Source: Perilla frutescens (taxonomy: Eukaryota; Streptophyta; Magnoliopsida; Lamiales; Lamiaceae). Taken from it: a stretch of 64,000 bases of DNA. Shown in pieces: positions 46,495 through 56,829 of the stretch; position 1 is the stretch's first letter, and each line of letters begins with the position of its first letter. The position numbers were made by a program, and so were the translations under genes. The notes beneath the pieces were generated by a model. It was not told where the DNA came from. It saw only the letters and a program-made list of their open reading frames with translations, and ran no database searches. The DNA lies in the NCBI GenBank assembly GCA_026008535.1, contig BRKX01000019.1:29888977-29952976 (forward strand). The letters run 5' to 3'.

Positions 46495-47745
46495 ATGGCT
46501 GACAACATGGAGGGTCATGACAACCCGAACAATCAAAATAATGAAAACCCACCCGCGGCTCAAGGGCAGAATTGTGCTCTAGCCAATGTACCAGCAGAGG
46601 CACCCGCACCGTTGATTCGAGAGCTTGGTCGCCATCGAAACAATCGACCTATCTGTGTGGTGCTGCCAACCATTGCTCGAAATGCAGAGATCAGGCCGGC
46701 TTTTATCCAAGTTCTTCCTAAGTTCAGTGATGCACCAGGAGAGAGTGCACACACACACTTGGCCGAGTTTGATTGGGTCTGCTCCACTCTGTGGCCCCAA
46801 GGCTTTACTGATGACAATCTGCGCTTGCTTACATTCTCTCATACCCTGCATGGCCGAGCCAGAGAATGGTTATTTGATCTTCCCCCAGCTTCGATTTCCA
46901 CCTGGGACGAGATGGAAGAGCAATTTCTTCGGAAATTCTTCCCAGAGACTCGAGCAGCAAACCTTCGCATGGCGATATCTAGTATCAAGCAGAAGCAAAA
47001 CGAGAGTTTGGGAGAATATTGGTCGAGATTTCAGCAATTGTGCCGAAAGTGTCCAGATCATGGATTCACAGAGTTTCAATTATTCATCAATTATTTCTAT
47101 CGAGGCATGTCCACTTTCGATAGGAAAATTGTTGACGCTGCCAGTGGAGGTTCGCTTACAAATAAAACTCTTGCCGATGCCAAGCAGCTGATAATGGACA
47201 TGGTATCTGGTGGGCAACAATATGATGATGAGGATGAAGGTCGCTACCGACCTGTGAAAAATATTGAGAGAGCCGAGTCATCCGATGTGAATGAGAAAAT
47301 TGAGGCTCTAACTTCTCTCGTTCGTGGATTGGCTGTAGCCCAGACAAAAGGATCTCGTTGTGGTATTTGCACTGAGGTTGGACATTTTACTGATGCATGT
47401 CCAATGACGCAAGAGCCCCCACCTAAACAAGCTTGCTATGGATCGGGAGATGCGCAACAAGATGCACACAGGGGAATTTACTATGATAATTTGGGACGAG
47501 GAGATAATTTCCGGAGGAAAAGAAATTATGATCCTTTTTCTAACAGCTATAATCCGGGTTGGAGGGATCATCCCAATTTTCGATGGAAACAGCCTGGAGA
47601 CCCCCCTACCCAAGGGGATTTTCCCCCGAAGCCTGCGAGAGATGGTCCGTATGCCCATACTAACAAGCCTGTTCCCAGTATGAGCGAAATTATGAAGTGC
47701 CTAGAGCAAAGCAGTACTTTGGTGAATAATTTGGCACAGAGTTAG
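46495..47745 (+). pseudogene. G3 gag (Athila), ends at a premature TAG
   Basis: The frame has 416 codons from the ATG at 46495. A Gln/Asn-rich N-terminus (residues 1-40) precedes the capsid domain (about 80-250), with FSHTLHGRAREWLFDLPPAS, WDEMEEQFLRKFF, RMAISSIKQKQNESLGEYW and ASGGSLTNK. A CCHC zinc knuckle (CGICTEVGHFTDAC) lies at about residue 288. A Gly/Tyr/Pro-rich tail follows. The TAG at 47743-47745 is in the same frame as pol, and the coding pattern continues on the far side (KAFQQETQAALGSMGTQI). It is therefore a nonsense mutation and not a gag end. Gag would form the particle that packages element RNA. Confidence 0.9.
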
Positions 47746-50700
47746 AAAGCATTCCAGCAAGAGACTCAAGCGGCTTTAGGTAGCATGGGAACGCAAATTA
47801 CTCAACTTGCTACACAGATGAATAAGATGCAAGGCAACCCAGGGAAGCTCCCATCTCAGACGGAGCAGAATTCTAGAGGAAACGTCAGTGCAGTAACACT
47901 CCGGAGTGGCAAAGAACTTGCAGAAATTGTGCCAAAGAAGACAACCCCGCAGGAAGGGCATACTGCGGAGAATACAGAAAGGGCCGATGATGAAACTGAG
48001 CAGCCTGTTGCTCCAAAAGCCCAAACTGAGGTAAAATATGATCTTAAGGTTTCTAACCCCATTACTGCAGCTCCCTTTCCTTCCAGGTTGATTAAGCACA
48101 AGAAAGACGATGAGGAGAAGGAGATTTTCGAATTGTTCAAGAAGGTGGAGATCAATCTTCCACTAATTGATGCCATCAAGCAGGTGCCTAGATACGCCAA
48201 ATTTTTGAAGGAATTGTGCTCTAAGAAGATCAGGTATGGGAAAGATGCTAGGATCAAAGTTGGTGAAAATGTGTCTGCAGTCATTCAACGCAAATTACCT
48301 CAAAAGTGCCGTGACCCAAGTATGTTCACCATTCCTTGCATCATTAGAAGTAAGAAGGTGGAAAAGGTAATGCTTGATTTAGGTGCCTCTATAAATGTTA
48401 TGCCTCTTTCCATGTATAAAGACTTACAGTTAGGCCCCATGAAGGAAACCCGAGTTGTGATACAGTTAGCCGATAGGTCTAATACTTATCCACAAGGTGT
48501 TGTAGAGGATGTTCTTGTCAAGGTCAATGATTTAATTTTTCCTGTGGATTTTTATATTGTTGACATGAACGATTCATATTTTGCTCACCGATCTTTGATT
48601 CTTTTGGGTCGGCCGTTCATGAAAACTGCACGAACTAAAATTGATGTAGATAAAGGCATGTTGAGTTTTGAGTTTGATGGTGACATAGTTACTTTTAATA
48701 TCTTTGAAGCAATGAAACATGTTGAGGATCCAGAGGCTATCTATATGGTCGATATTATTGATACTGTAGTCGATGAGTTTTTTGAGCATAATTTCAGGGA
48801 AGATAAGCTTGAGCATGTACTGTTTGGAGGAATGACTGGAGCAACTGCAGATTCTACAGAAGAAGAAGCGATTCGAGAAATTATCCAGCAGCTGTGTGCC
48901 ACCGAGGAGTTCCAGCCGAGAAACATGTCAGGCCTTATGCCCTTACCAGTGGATACAGAGCCGATATTGCCTTCCCACGTGAAAGCCCCAGTTCTGGAAT
49001 TGAAGGTTCTGCCTGAACATCTCAAGTATGCGTACTTGGGAGAGGAGAACACGCTGCCGGTCATCATCAGCAAGGACCTCACAGCCGATCAAGAGCTCCG
49101 ATTGGTCACCATCTTGAAAAAGCACCAAGGAGCTATCGGTTGGACTTTGGCGGACATAAAGGGGATTAGTCCAGACATTTGCATGCACCGCATTCTGCTT
49201 GAGCCTGACCATAAACCATCAAGAGATCCACAGCGGAAGCTCAATCCAGTCATGAAAGAGGTTGTTTTAAAGGAGATTCGGAAGCTGTTGAAATTGGGAA
49301 TCATTTACCCGATTTCTGATAGTGTATGGGTGAGCCCAGTACACGTCGTCCCCAAGAAGTTAGGGTTCCAGTTGGTTAAGAATGACAACAATGAGTTGAT
49401 TCCGATGAGGCTACAGACTGGTTGGCGCATGTGCATCGACTTTCGCAAGTTAAACGATGCTACACGCAAGGACCACTTCCCCTTGCCATTTATCGATGAG
49501 ATGCTCGAGCGACTAGCTGGGAAATCATACTTCTGCTTCCTGGACGGGTACTCTGGCTACTTTCAGATTTATGTAGCCCAAGAAGACCAGGAGAAGACGA
49601 CTTTTACCTGTCCCTTTAGAACGTTTGCCTGTCGCAAGATGCCATTCGGATTGTGTAATGCTCCCGGCACCTTCCAACGGTGCATGATGAGCATTTTTTC
49701 TGACTTGATCGAGAGCTGCATCGAGATTTTTATGGATGATTTTACAGTTCATGGAGATTCTTTCGAGCAATGCATCGAGCACCTGGATAAGGTCCTTCAA
49801 AGGTGTGTCGAGACTGATTTGGTGTTGAATTTCGAGAAATGTCATTTTATGGTGCAACAAGGCATCGTGCTTGGCCATGTCATTTCTGCAAAGGGAATCG
49901 AAGTCGATCGAGCAAAAGTTGATTTAATCGTGAAGCTTCCTTACCCTTCTAATGAGAAAGAGATACGTGCTTTTCTAAGGCATGCCGGATTCTACCGGCG
50001 CTTCATTCAAGACTTCTCCAAAATCGCCCAGCCGATGACCAAGTTGCTACAAAAGGATGCTCCGTTCCTGTTTGATGATAAATGCAAGGAGGCGTTTGAT
50101 CTGCTAAAGCACTCACTCACTTTTGCCCCAGTGATTCAACCACCAAAGTGGGGCCTCCCTTTTGAGATCATGTGTGATGCAAGCGACTATGCTGTTGGAG
50201 CTGTTCTCAGACAAAAAGTGGAGAAGCTTAGTCACGTCATTTACTATGCTTCGAAGACACTTAATCCCGCTCAATGTAATTACACTACAACCGAGAAGGA
50301 GTTACTCGCCGTAGTTTTTGCTTGTGAAAAGTTTCGATCTTATCTCGTTGGATCGAAGGTTGTAGTGTATACGGATCATGTTGCTTTGAAGTATCTACTT
50401 TCCAAGAAGGAGTCCAAGCCTCGCCTAATTCGCTGGATACTGCTACTACAAGAATTTGATCTGGAAATTAAAGATAAGAAAGGTGCTGAAAACAATGTTG
50501 TTGATCATCTGAGCCGACTGCTGATACCATCCGACGGTATGCCCATACCGGACGATTTCCCAGACGAGCTCTTACTGGCTGCAGCCAGTACAGTTCCTTG
50601 GTATGCGGATTTGGTTAATTTTCTCACCACTAGAATGTTCCCCAAGGGAACCGAGACAGCCAAGAAGAATAAACTAAAGAGCCAAGCTAAGTACTTCATC

Positions 50701-50961
50701 TGGGATGATCCTTATTTGTGGAAGACTTGCTCTGACCAAGTCATTCGACATTGTATTCCGGATGAAGAGATTCCGCCCGTTTTGGAATTTTGTCATGCTC
50801 ATGCTTGTGGGGGACACTTCGGTCCTCGGAGAACAGCTCGCAAGATTCTCGACTGTGGCTTCTATTGGGAAACACTTTTCAAAGATGCCTATTCTTTTTG
50901 CAAGAATTGTGATCGATGCCAACGACTTGGCAATATTTCTGCTCGAGATGAAATGCCTTAG
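47746..50961 (+). pseudogene. G3 pol, part 1: protease, reverse transcriptase, RNase H
   Basis: This is a long open stretch in the gag frame. Protease has LDLGASINVMPLSM (about 48370) and LILLGRPFMKTARTKID. Reverse transcriptase runs from ISDSVWVSPVHVVPKK through GWRMCIDFRKLNDATRKDHF, FLDGYSGYFQI and MPFGLCNAPGTFQRCM to IFMDDFTVHGD (about 49725), so both catalytic Asp residues are present. RNase H has CDASDYAVGAVLRQ, TEKELLAVVFA, VVYTDHVALKYLL and VVDHLSRL, a complete D-E-D-D set. The N-terminal zinc finger of integrase (HAHACGGHFG, then CKNCDRCQR) closes the segment. A TAG at 50959-50961 stops it. Confidence 0.93.
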
Positions 50962-51849
50962 ATGCCGATTTTGGTGTGTGAAATCTTCGATGTGTGGGGT
51001 ATGGATTTTATGGGGCCGTTTCCAAGCTCGTTTGGAAATTCATATATTCTTCTTGCTGTGGACTACGTCTCTAAATGGGTTGAAGTGAAGGCTACACCGG
51101 CAAATGACTCCAAGGTCGTAGCAAAGTTTCTGAAAACACATATCTTCCAACGATTTGGTATTCCTCGAGCTATAATCAGTGACCAAGGTACACACTTCTG
51201 AAATCGAACCTTGGACGCCCTTTTCAAGAAGTATGGAGTTCATCATCGTGTTTCAACAGCCTACCATCCTCAGTCCAATGGCCAGGCCGAAGTCTCTAAC
51301 CGAGAGATCAAGAATATTCTGGAGAAGACTGTGAGTCCAAACCGGAAAGACTGGAGTCTGCGCCTGGACGACGCAGTATGGGCATACCGCACAACATACA
51401 AGTCGCCTATTGGTATGTCACCATACAGATTGATTTTTGGCAAGCAGTGCCATCTTCCTGTGGAGCTCGAACATCGAGCTTTCTGGGCTGTTAAGCAATG
51501 TTGCATGGATCCGAAGTTAGCTGGGCTCGAGAGGAAATATCAATTGCAAGAATTGGAAGAAATTCGGTTGGAAGCTTATGATTCTGCTCGTTCTTACAAA
51601 GAGCGCACTAAATTCTTACATGATAAGCACATTCGGAGAAAAAGTTTTGAAGTTGGCCAAAAAGTACTCCTGTTTAATGCTCGTCTCCGACTCATGCCGG
51701 GCAAGTTGAAGTCTCGCTGGACTGGCCCCTATGAAGTGGTTCATGTTAGCCCGTATGGTGCTGTCAAGATTCAAAGCTTATCCATGGATCGCCCTCTTAC
51801 AGTTAATGGCCAATTGTTAAAACCATATCTTGCTGGATTGGCATCGTAG
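50962..51849 (+). pseudogene. G3 pol, part 2: integrase core and C-terminal domain
   Basis: It continues in frame after the TAG at 50959. The catalytic triad is present: Asp in WGMDFMGPFP, Asp in IISDQGTHF and Glu in SNGQAEVSNREIKNILEK. A TGA at 51199-51201 falls directly after the second Asp motif. A C-terminal domain follows (FEVGQKVLLFNARLRLMPGK, then LKSRWTGPYEVVHVSPYGAV) and the frame ends at a TAG at 51847-51849. The usual chromodomain is absent, as expected for Athila. Apart from the stop, the core looks sound. Confidence 0.92.
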
Positions 51850-52334
51850 CAATTTGACGGGGTCGAGTTGGTCACCCCGAACTTATCACAGTGATTCGAC
51901 TTCACTTGCGTCGAGCCCACGACGTTAAATAACGGCGCTTCTCGGGAGACACCCCGATTTTCTTATTTTATTTTGTTTTTTTAGTTATTTGACTTCTGTT
52001 TTCTTTTCCTTTCGGTTATAAAAAAAACATAAAAAAAAATTATAATTAAAAAAAAATCATAAACTTTTGATGAGGTGTGTGCTGGGGTCGAATTTCCCTA
52101 AGTATAGCGACATCTTGCTGCTTTAAGGGTTTTTGTATTAAGCTTGAAGTAAGGAGGGGGGTTTTGGGCAATTTAGTACAGGGAAGGACTTCCTTGCAAT
52201 ATACCCTAATTTAATTTGGGGATTTCCTTTTACACTTAGCCCTAATCTATTTTACTCTAATCCTCAATTTACGTTTCTTACTCTCTCTTTTTCAAGTTTT
52301 TACAGCCCCTTCTCCTCCCGCGCTAAATTCCGCC
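51850..52334 (+). other. G3 spacer between pol and the third ORF
   Basis: No gene is present. It contains poly-A/T runs (52019-52070) and a purine-rich GTAAGGAGGGGGG run near 52151-52163 that looks like an internal polypurine tract. A CT-rich leader (ttactctctctttttc) precedes the ORF start. Confidence 0.5.
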
Positions 52335-53750
52335 ATGGCCAGAAACAAAGGCAAGAAACCCACCGCCTCGCCTCCGCCACCTCGGCCACCGCGGACTCAC
52401 GGCCAAGCAAGAGCCACCACACCACTACTTCGCACCCTTGTCGACGAGCCGACACCTTCCCCCTCCCCAACTAGGCAACCATCGCCTGCTCCCCCTCCGG
52501 CACACTCGCCGACCCCGTCGCCCGAACCCGAGCCATCCCTTTCGCCGAGAGTTCGCTCGAAATCTACTGCTGGAGGCTTTAAGAAACGGAAAGCCCCCGC
52601 TGCTTCCGACGGAACCTCCAAGAAAAGCCGCGCTCCAACACCACACCCGCGGACTGTCACTCCGCCACCGTCTCCGCCGAACTCCCAACTCGCCGCGTCG
52701 TCTGCCCCGATGAAGTCACCCCCGCCATCCGCTGATCCGTCTTCTTCTCGCCGCCCCCGCGGTCGCCGGCCTCGCTTCCGCTCGGATGCCGACATCGAGC
52801 GATGTTTCCAGAAGTTCACCACCCGGACACTCCTTGGACCGCGACTCTTTGATTGGGAGAATATTGCTTCTCTCGAGGTAAATTCCTCTATTCGTGAATA
52901 TTTCAAGGGAATCGGTTGGGAACCCTTTTTGGACACGGATCGTCCTGTTTTCGATATGTTAACTGTTGGATTTCTGGCTTCTTTTGTGTTCACATCTTCG
53001 AGTTCTTTATCGGATTCACATGCTATTCTATTTCGTATGGGTGGTCGTGATTTTAACTTTTCTGTGAATGAATTGAATGTTCTCCTTGGTTTTGAGTCGG
53101 ATGAGTCCTTAAGTGGTGTTGATTATGATTGTGCTTGGTGTGATGCCCCTGTGGAGACTAAGTCTGCATTGACTGCACAGTGGCGTGCCTTGTCGATTGA
53201 GAGTCAGTATGTGCAAAGATTGGCTAAAAACGTGTCTATCCGTGATGATGCTATGCGTCTTTGTCATAGGTTCTTGGTTATCAACTTCTTTGGTCGCATT
53301 GATATGCTCACTATAGTCACCCAACACGAGGTCTTTTTGCTCACTTGCATGCTAAAGAAAGAAAAGGTGAACTTTGGTTTTTGGTTGGCTTCCCAGTTTG
53401 CCTTTATTGCTTCTCGGTCGAAAGGCAAGGTGTCATTGGGTCATTTTATCACACTCTTAGCCGAGCGTCTTCATGTTCCTTTCGATGGATATGCCACTAT
53501 TCCTCGCACTTTGCTTACTATGACTGAGTTGAACAAGATGCGTTTGTTATTGGTTAACGCCTCCGGGCACTTTCAGTTTGCTCCACCGGGTGCTCTTGCC
53601 CCGAGTGCTTCTTCTGCAGGTTTTGACCCCACCGCTCTCCTCACTGCTTTCAAGGCCCTACTCCAGCCACTCCGGCGCAGCCTGGTGGATATTGATACAC
53701 GGATTGCAGCCCTGGAGCAGGCGGTCCGGAACCTGGAGCCCCATCCTTGA
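52335..53750 (+). CDS. G3 third ORF (Athila env-position protein), intact, 471 codons
   Basis: A full open frame runs from the ATG at 52335 to the TGA at 53748-53750. Residues 1-145 are strongly Pro/Ser-rich with basic patches (KKRKAP, RRPRGRRPRFR), probably disordered and possibly nuclear. From about residue 150 to 400 lies the 'putative plant transposon protein' domain often seen in the third ORF of Athila elements, with RCFQKFTTRTLLGPRLFDW, FNFSVNELNVLLGF and IRDDAMRLCHRFLVINFFGR. The C-terminus (SLVDIDTRIAALEQAVRNLE) looks like a coiled coil. I see no signal peptide or membrane segment, so an envelope role is not supported. It is the only long uninterrupted gene in the window. Its role in the element is unknown. 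Confidence 0.85.
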   Translation: MARNKGKKPTASPPPPRPPRTHGQARATTPLLRTLVDEPTPSPSPTRQPSPAPPPAHSPTPSPEPEPSLSPRVRSKSTAGGFKKRKAPAASDGTSKKSRAPTPHPRTVTPPPSPPNSQLAASSAPMKSPPPSADPSSSRRPRGRRPRFRSDADIERCFQKFTTRTLLGPRLFDWENIASLEVNSSIREYFKGIGWEPFLDTDRPVFDMLTVGFLASFVFTSSSSLSDSHAILFRMGGRDFNFSVNELNVLLGFESDESLSGVDYDCAWCDAPVETKSALTAQWRALSIESQYVQRLAKNVSIRDDAMRLCHRFLVINFFGRIDMLTIVTQHEVFLLTCMLKKEKVNFGFWLASQFAFIASRSKGKVSLGHFITLLAERLHVPFDGYATIPRTLLTMTELNKMRLLLVNASGHFQFAPPGALAPSASSAGFDPTALLTAFKALLQPLRRSLVDIDTRIAALEQAVRNLEPHP

Positions 53751-55166
53751 GATTTGAGATTTTGGTCCACTCTTCTACCCCTACTTTTTTTTTGTTGTGT
53801 GCTTGATTTTCAGTTTATGTCTGCTTTCATTTCTTTTTGTTTTTCTTCTGTGTTTTGACCCGTGAGGACACGGTCATCTTCTAAGTGTGGGGTGGGGAAA
53901 ACCAAGAATCCCCATCCTTGGTTTATGATTGTGTAGTGTTTTCATGATTTTGCTGTGTGTGTATGTTTTTTTGAAATTTTTTTGCAAATATGACTGTTTG
54001 ACACTAGAGATAGAAGGAGTATGGGCTGTTATGAGGATTGATGGATTGGTTGTGTTGTTGTTTTGTGGAATACTATATGCTGTATGTGCATGATTTCGAG
54101 GATCATGGAATGTGCAGTTTGATCACATTTTCTATGCCACATATATGCGAGTTTTGAGCCTGAGCAATAACATTTTACCTTAAGGAGGCTCATTTTCTTT
54201 GTTTGAGAGTGTCAGATTGTGGTGTTGGATATTTTGAATTGCCTAATTGCCACGGTTGCCTATCTTTGAATTGTGTTTGAAATATGATAAAGGCATTTAG
54301 GTTTAACCCCATTTTTCCCTAAACTAACCCACCTGTGCAATTCCCCCTAGTGAACCCATTTGAGCCATTCTACCTTAATTTCTTTTTGTGCAAACCAAGA
54401 AACACTCAACCATACTCCTTTCATTCTACGAACCAGTTTTGCGTACCTAAGGGAAACATGTAAGTGTCATCTATTGAAGCTGTACGAAGCATTTGTTCAG
54501 TGCATGAAGGAAGAATTAAAAACTCTGTCCTGTTTTCGATTGAAAAGAAAAAAAAGAAAAGAAGAAAAAACGAAGCAAAGCTTCAGAAAAAAAAAATTTG
54601 TAGGACAGGAGGGGGAAGAAAAGAAAAGAAGAAACAAGCAGATGTGTTGATGAAACCTGAGCACCAGTTTTGAACAATTTTCTTTAACAATTGCAGCTAG
54701 CTATGAAGCGAAAGCACTTGCATGATTTCCCTCATTTTGCCTACTTAAGCCATAATTATCCTACCTTTCACCCTAGCCCCGTTACAACCCTGAATAAAAG
54801 ACCTTTTGATTCACACATGGTTTGAGTGATAAATGCAACTGTGACAAGAAAGGCAATTCTATGATTGAAGGCACACAATCTTTACTGAGAGAATTTTTCC
54901 TATTCCCATTTGTTTTCGAGTGAATTTGAGTGACCTTCAGTGAGGCTGGGTTGAAATGCACTTTCTTAACTCGAATGATGAATACATGCATGATTATGAA
55001 GCAAAATGGGTTGTGATCTGTGGAATGGAACATGACAGCCTTTACTCACTTTTACGCTCGAGATTGAACAGTCAATATTTGCAAGTTTTTGTTTTTTCGA
55101 AAGTTGTGTGTTTGAGTTGTTTTTGCATATGCTCGAGGACGAGCAACGTTCAAGTGTGGGGTAGTT
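53751..55166 (+). other. G3 3' untranslated region with two polypurine-like motifs
   Basis: No gene is present. TCTAAGTGTGGGGTGGGG near 53880-53897 is repeated in altered form as TCAAGTGTGGGGTAG at 55150-55164, directly before the LTR start, where the real polypurine tract is expected. A purine-only stretch at 54540-54640 (agaaaagaag text) carries spurious Lys-rich ORFs. Confidence 0.6.
55151..55163 (+). promoter_or_regulatory. G3 polypurine tract
   Basis: CAAGTGTGGGGTA lies 3 bases before the TG that starts the 3' LTR (55167). This is the normal plus-strand primer position. Confidence 0.75.
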
Positions 55167-55517
55167 TGATTGGTCCTAAATCCTCTATGTTTTAAGGGTG
55201 ATTTTTAGTGTATATTGTGCTAGACTAACTACCAATTGGATATATTTTGTGGATAGATTTGTTCCTTGAGTTTGTGCAGGTAGTTAGTCTCAATTAAAGG
55301 AAAAGAGGTGCATTTTGCAAAGTTATGGATCGGTGGTAAAGGCATACCAGTGAAACCATAACTTTGCAAAATGCACCTCTTTTCCTTTAATTGAGACTAA
55401 CTACCTGCACAAACTCAAGGAACAAATCTATCCACAAAATATATCCAATTGGTAGTTAGTCTAGCACAATATACACTAAAAATCACCCTTAAAACATAGA
55501 GGATTTAGGACCAATCA
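55167..55517. repeat. Perfect 162-bp inverted repeat (fold-back) in place of the 3' LTR
   Basis: Left arm 55167-55328 begins TGATTGGTCCTAAATCC. Right arm 55356-55517 is its exact reverse complement, ending GGATTTAGGACCAATCA. All 162 positions match. The loop is 27 bases (55329-55355). The left arm is the expected first part of the Athila 3' LTR, so the structure is an LTR start copied back on itself. It contains no ORF. Confidence 0.97.
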
Positions 55518-55693
55518 GTCTCTCCACCATCGTCGGCTCGCTACTGCTTCCCATTGTGGTTGCCCATTAACTGTCGCCAATTCATTATTTTATGTAATAA
55601 ATCCTAGTTTGAAAACAAATTTTATGTAAAGAAATCGAAGTTTGAAAACAATTTTTTTGGAAATAGGCTCTACTAGTTGGATTTTCTGAAAGA
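55518..55693 (+). repeat. 176-bp direct repeat, right copy
   Basis: Partner of 45597-45772, starting at the base after the fold-back. It includes GCTCGCTACTGCTTCCC and an AAACAATTTTTTTGGAAAT segment. Confidence 0.92.
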
Positions 55694-55946
55694 ACTACAG
55701 TTGTTCGAAGATTTGTTTTTGATCGATATCCGTAAAAGGATTTTCCAAACTTATTGGGCTGTTCATTAAACATTTTTCGAACATGAGTTCGAAAATAGAA
55801 ATTTCACATTTTTTTTGTTTTTTAAGTAATTTTTGTTCCAATTTATTTTTTATTGAGGATAAAATTAGGTTTTTTTTAAATAAAAAATAAATAAGTAATA
55901 AAATATAGCGCAAAGAATAAAATATGTTGTACAAAAGAAGGGGATT
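55694..55946. repeat. Right part of the older Mutator-like element (MULE-3)
   Basis: It holds TTCGAACATGAGTTCGAA and ends with AGCGCAAAGAATAAAATATG then TTGTACAAAAG. The 60003 element ends GGCGCAAAGAATAAACATG then AGGTGCAAACAC. The last few bases are diverged. Confidence 0.5.
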
Positions 55947-56829
55947 GAATTGCAGACTTTTTGAATGTAGTGCATTTAGCAACTACCATCGGTCAATCCT
56001 AATTCTAAAGGGTTGGTCTTGTATGATAGGTGCACATCAGATAATCAACACGTATAATGCATTGACCAAAAAATTTGTCAAAATCAGTATTATTCGTAAC
56101 AGTAAAAAATATATCACTTAAAAGCTAAAAAGTATCACTTGTATCACTAAAAAGTATCGGCTAGAAAAAAATGTCAAAATCAATAAGTATCACTCAAAAT
56201 TAAAAAAGTTTAACTTGTATCCCTAAGACTACCATTATCAGCAACCGGGCAAACACCCCAATCGAGCAAACATCATCAATATTTAATCAATTTCTCTTTC
56301 TTTCACATCAATAATATTTTACCCACCACAATCACATACAATTTGATAGTTTATCAACAACCACCCCAAACACCCAAACACAACATTATATATTATTTTT
56401 TCTTTTCTTTTATTAATAAATATAATATAATTAATTTGAATTACAATAAACAATTATTATTATTGAAAATTGTAACAACACAAAATAACAAACTTTTATA
56501 AAATAGACAATATGATAAAAATACAAAATAAACAAAATAAGAACATAAATAACAATAAACTCAACATGAATTGAAAATAAACAAATGGCAATTAAAATAG
56601 ATGAAAAATATAAATTTAGTGTTGATTGCCGAATTTTTGCCATATATGCTCAATCAAGTCGTCACGAAGAATGGCGTGAGCTTCTCGATTGCGAAGTTGT
56701 AACCTAGTTTTCATATAACTCGACAAGCTTACAAATCCTCTCCGTAGAGTAAATGATATCATTTTCTTCTTATTCTTCACTTCATTGATTATTTTGTCTA
56801 ACTCGATCTTCTATAAATTCCATTGGATC
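55947..56829. other. AT-rich sequence left of the Harbinger remnant, no gene
   Basis: 56110-56220 repeats 'aaaagtatcac' several times. 56225-56380 is A/C-rich text. 56390-56640 is nearly all A and T. The end of the Harbinger element is probably here, but no terminal repeat is clear. Confidence 0.4.

Larger units (their letters stand above)
46252..55166 (+). mobile_element. G3: Athila-type Ty3/gypsy element, internal region
   Basis: The order is primer-binding site, gag, protease, reverse transcriptase, RNase H, integrase, a third ORF and a polypurine tract, the classic Athila layout. The gag-pol frame is continuous from 46495 to 51849 except for three stop codons, with no frameshift seen. 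It is the best preserved gypsy element in the window, but its LTRs are incomplete at both ends. Confidence 0.92.

Noticed and set aside
52335..53750. Calling the Athila third ORF an envelope gene
   Set aside because: Its position fits, but I see no signal peptide, membrane span or cleavage site. It matches the non-envelope plant transposon domain better.
54360..54673. Lys-rich ORFs
   Set aside because: They are translations of a purine-only tract in the Athila 3' region.
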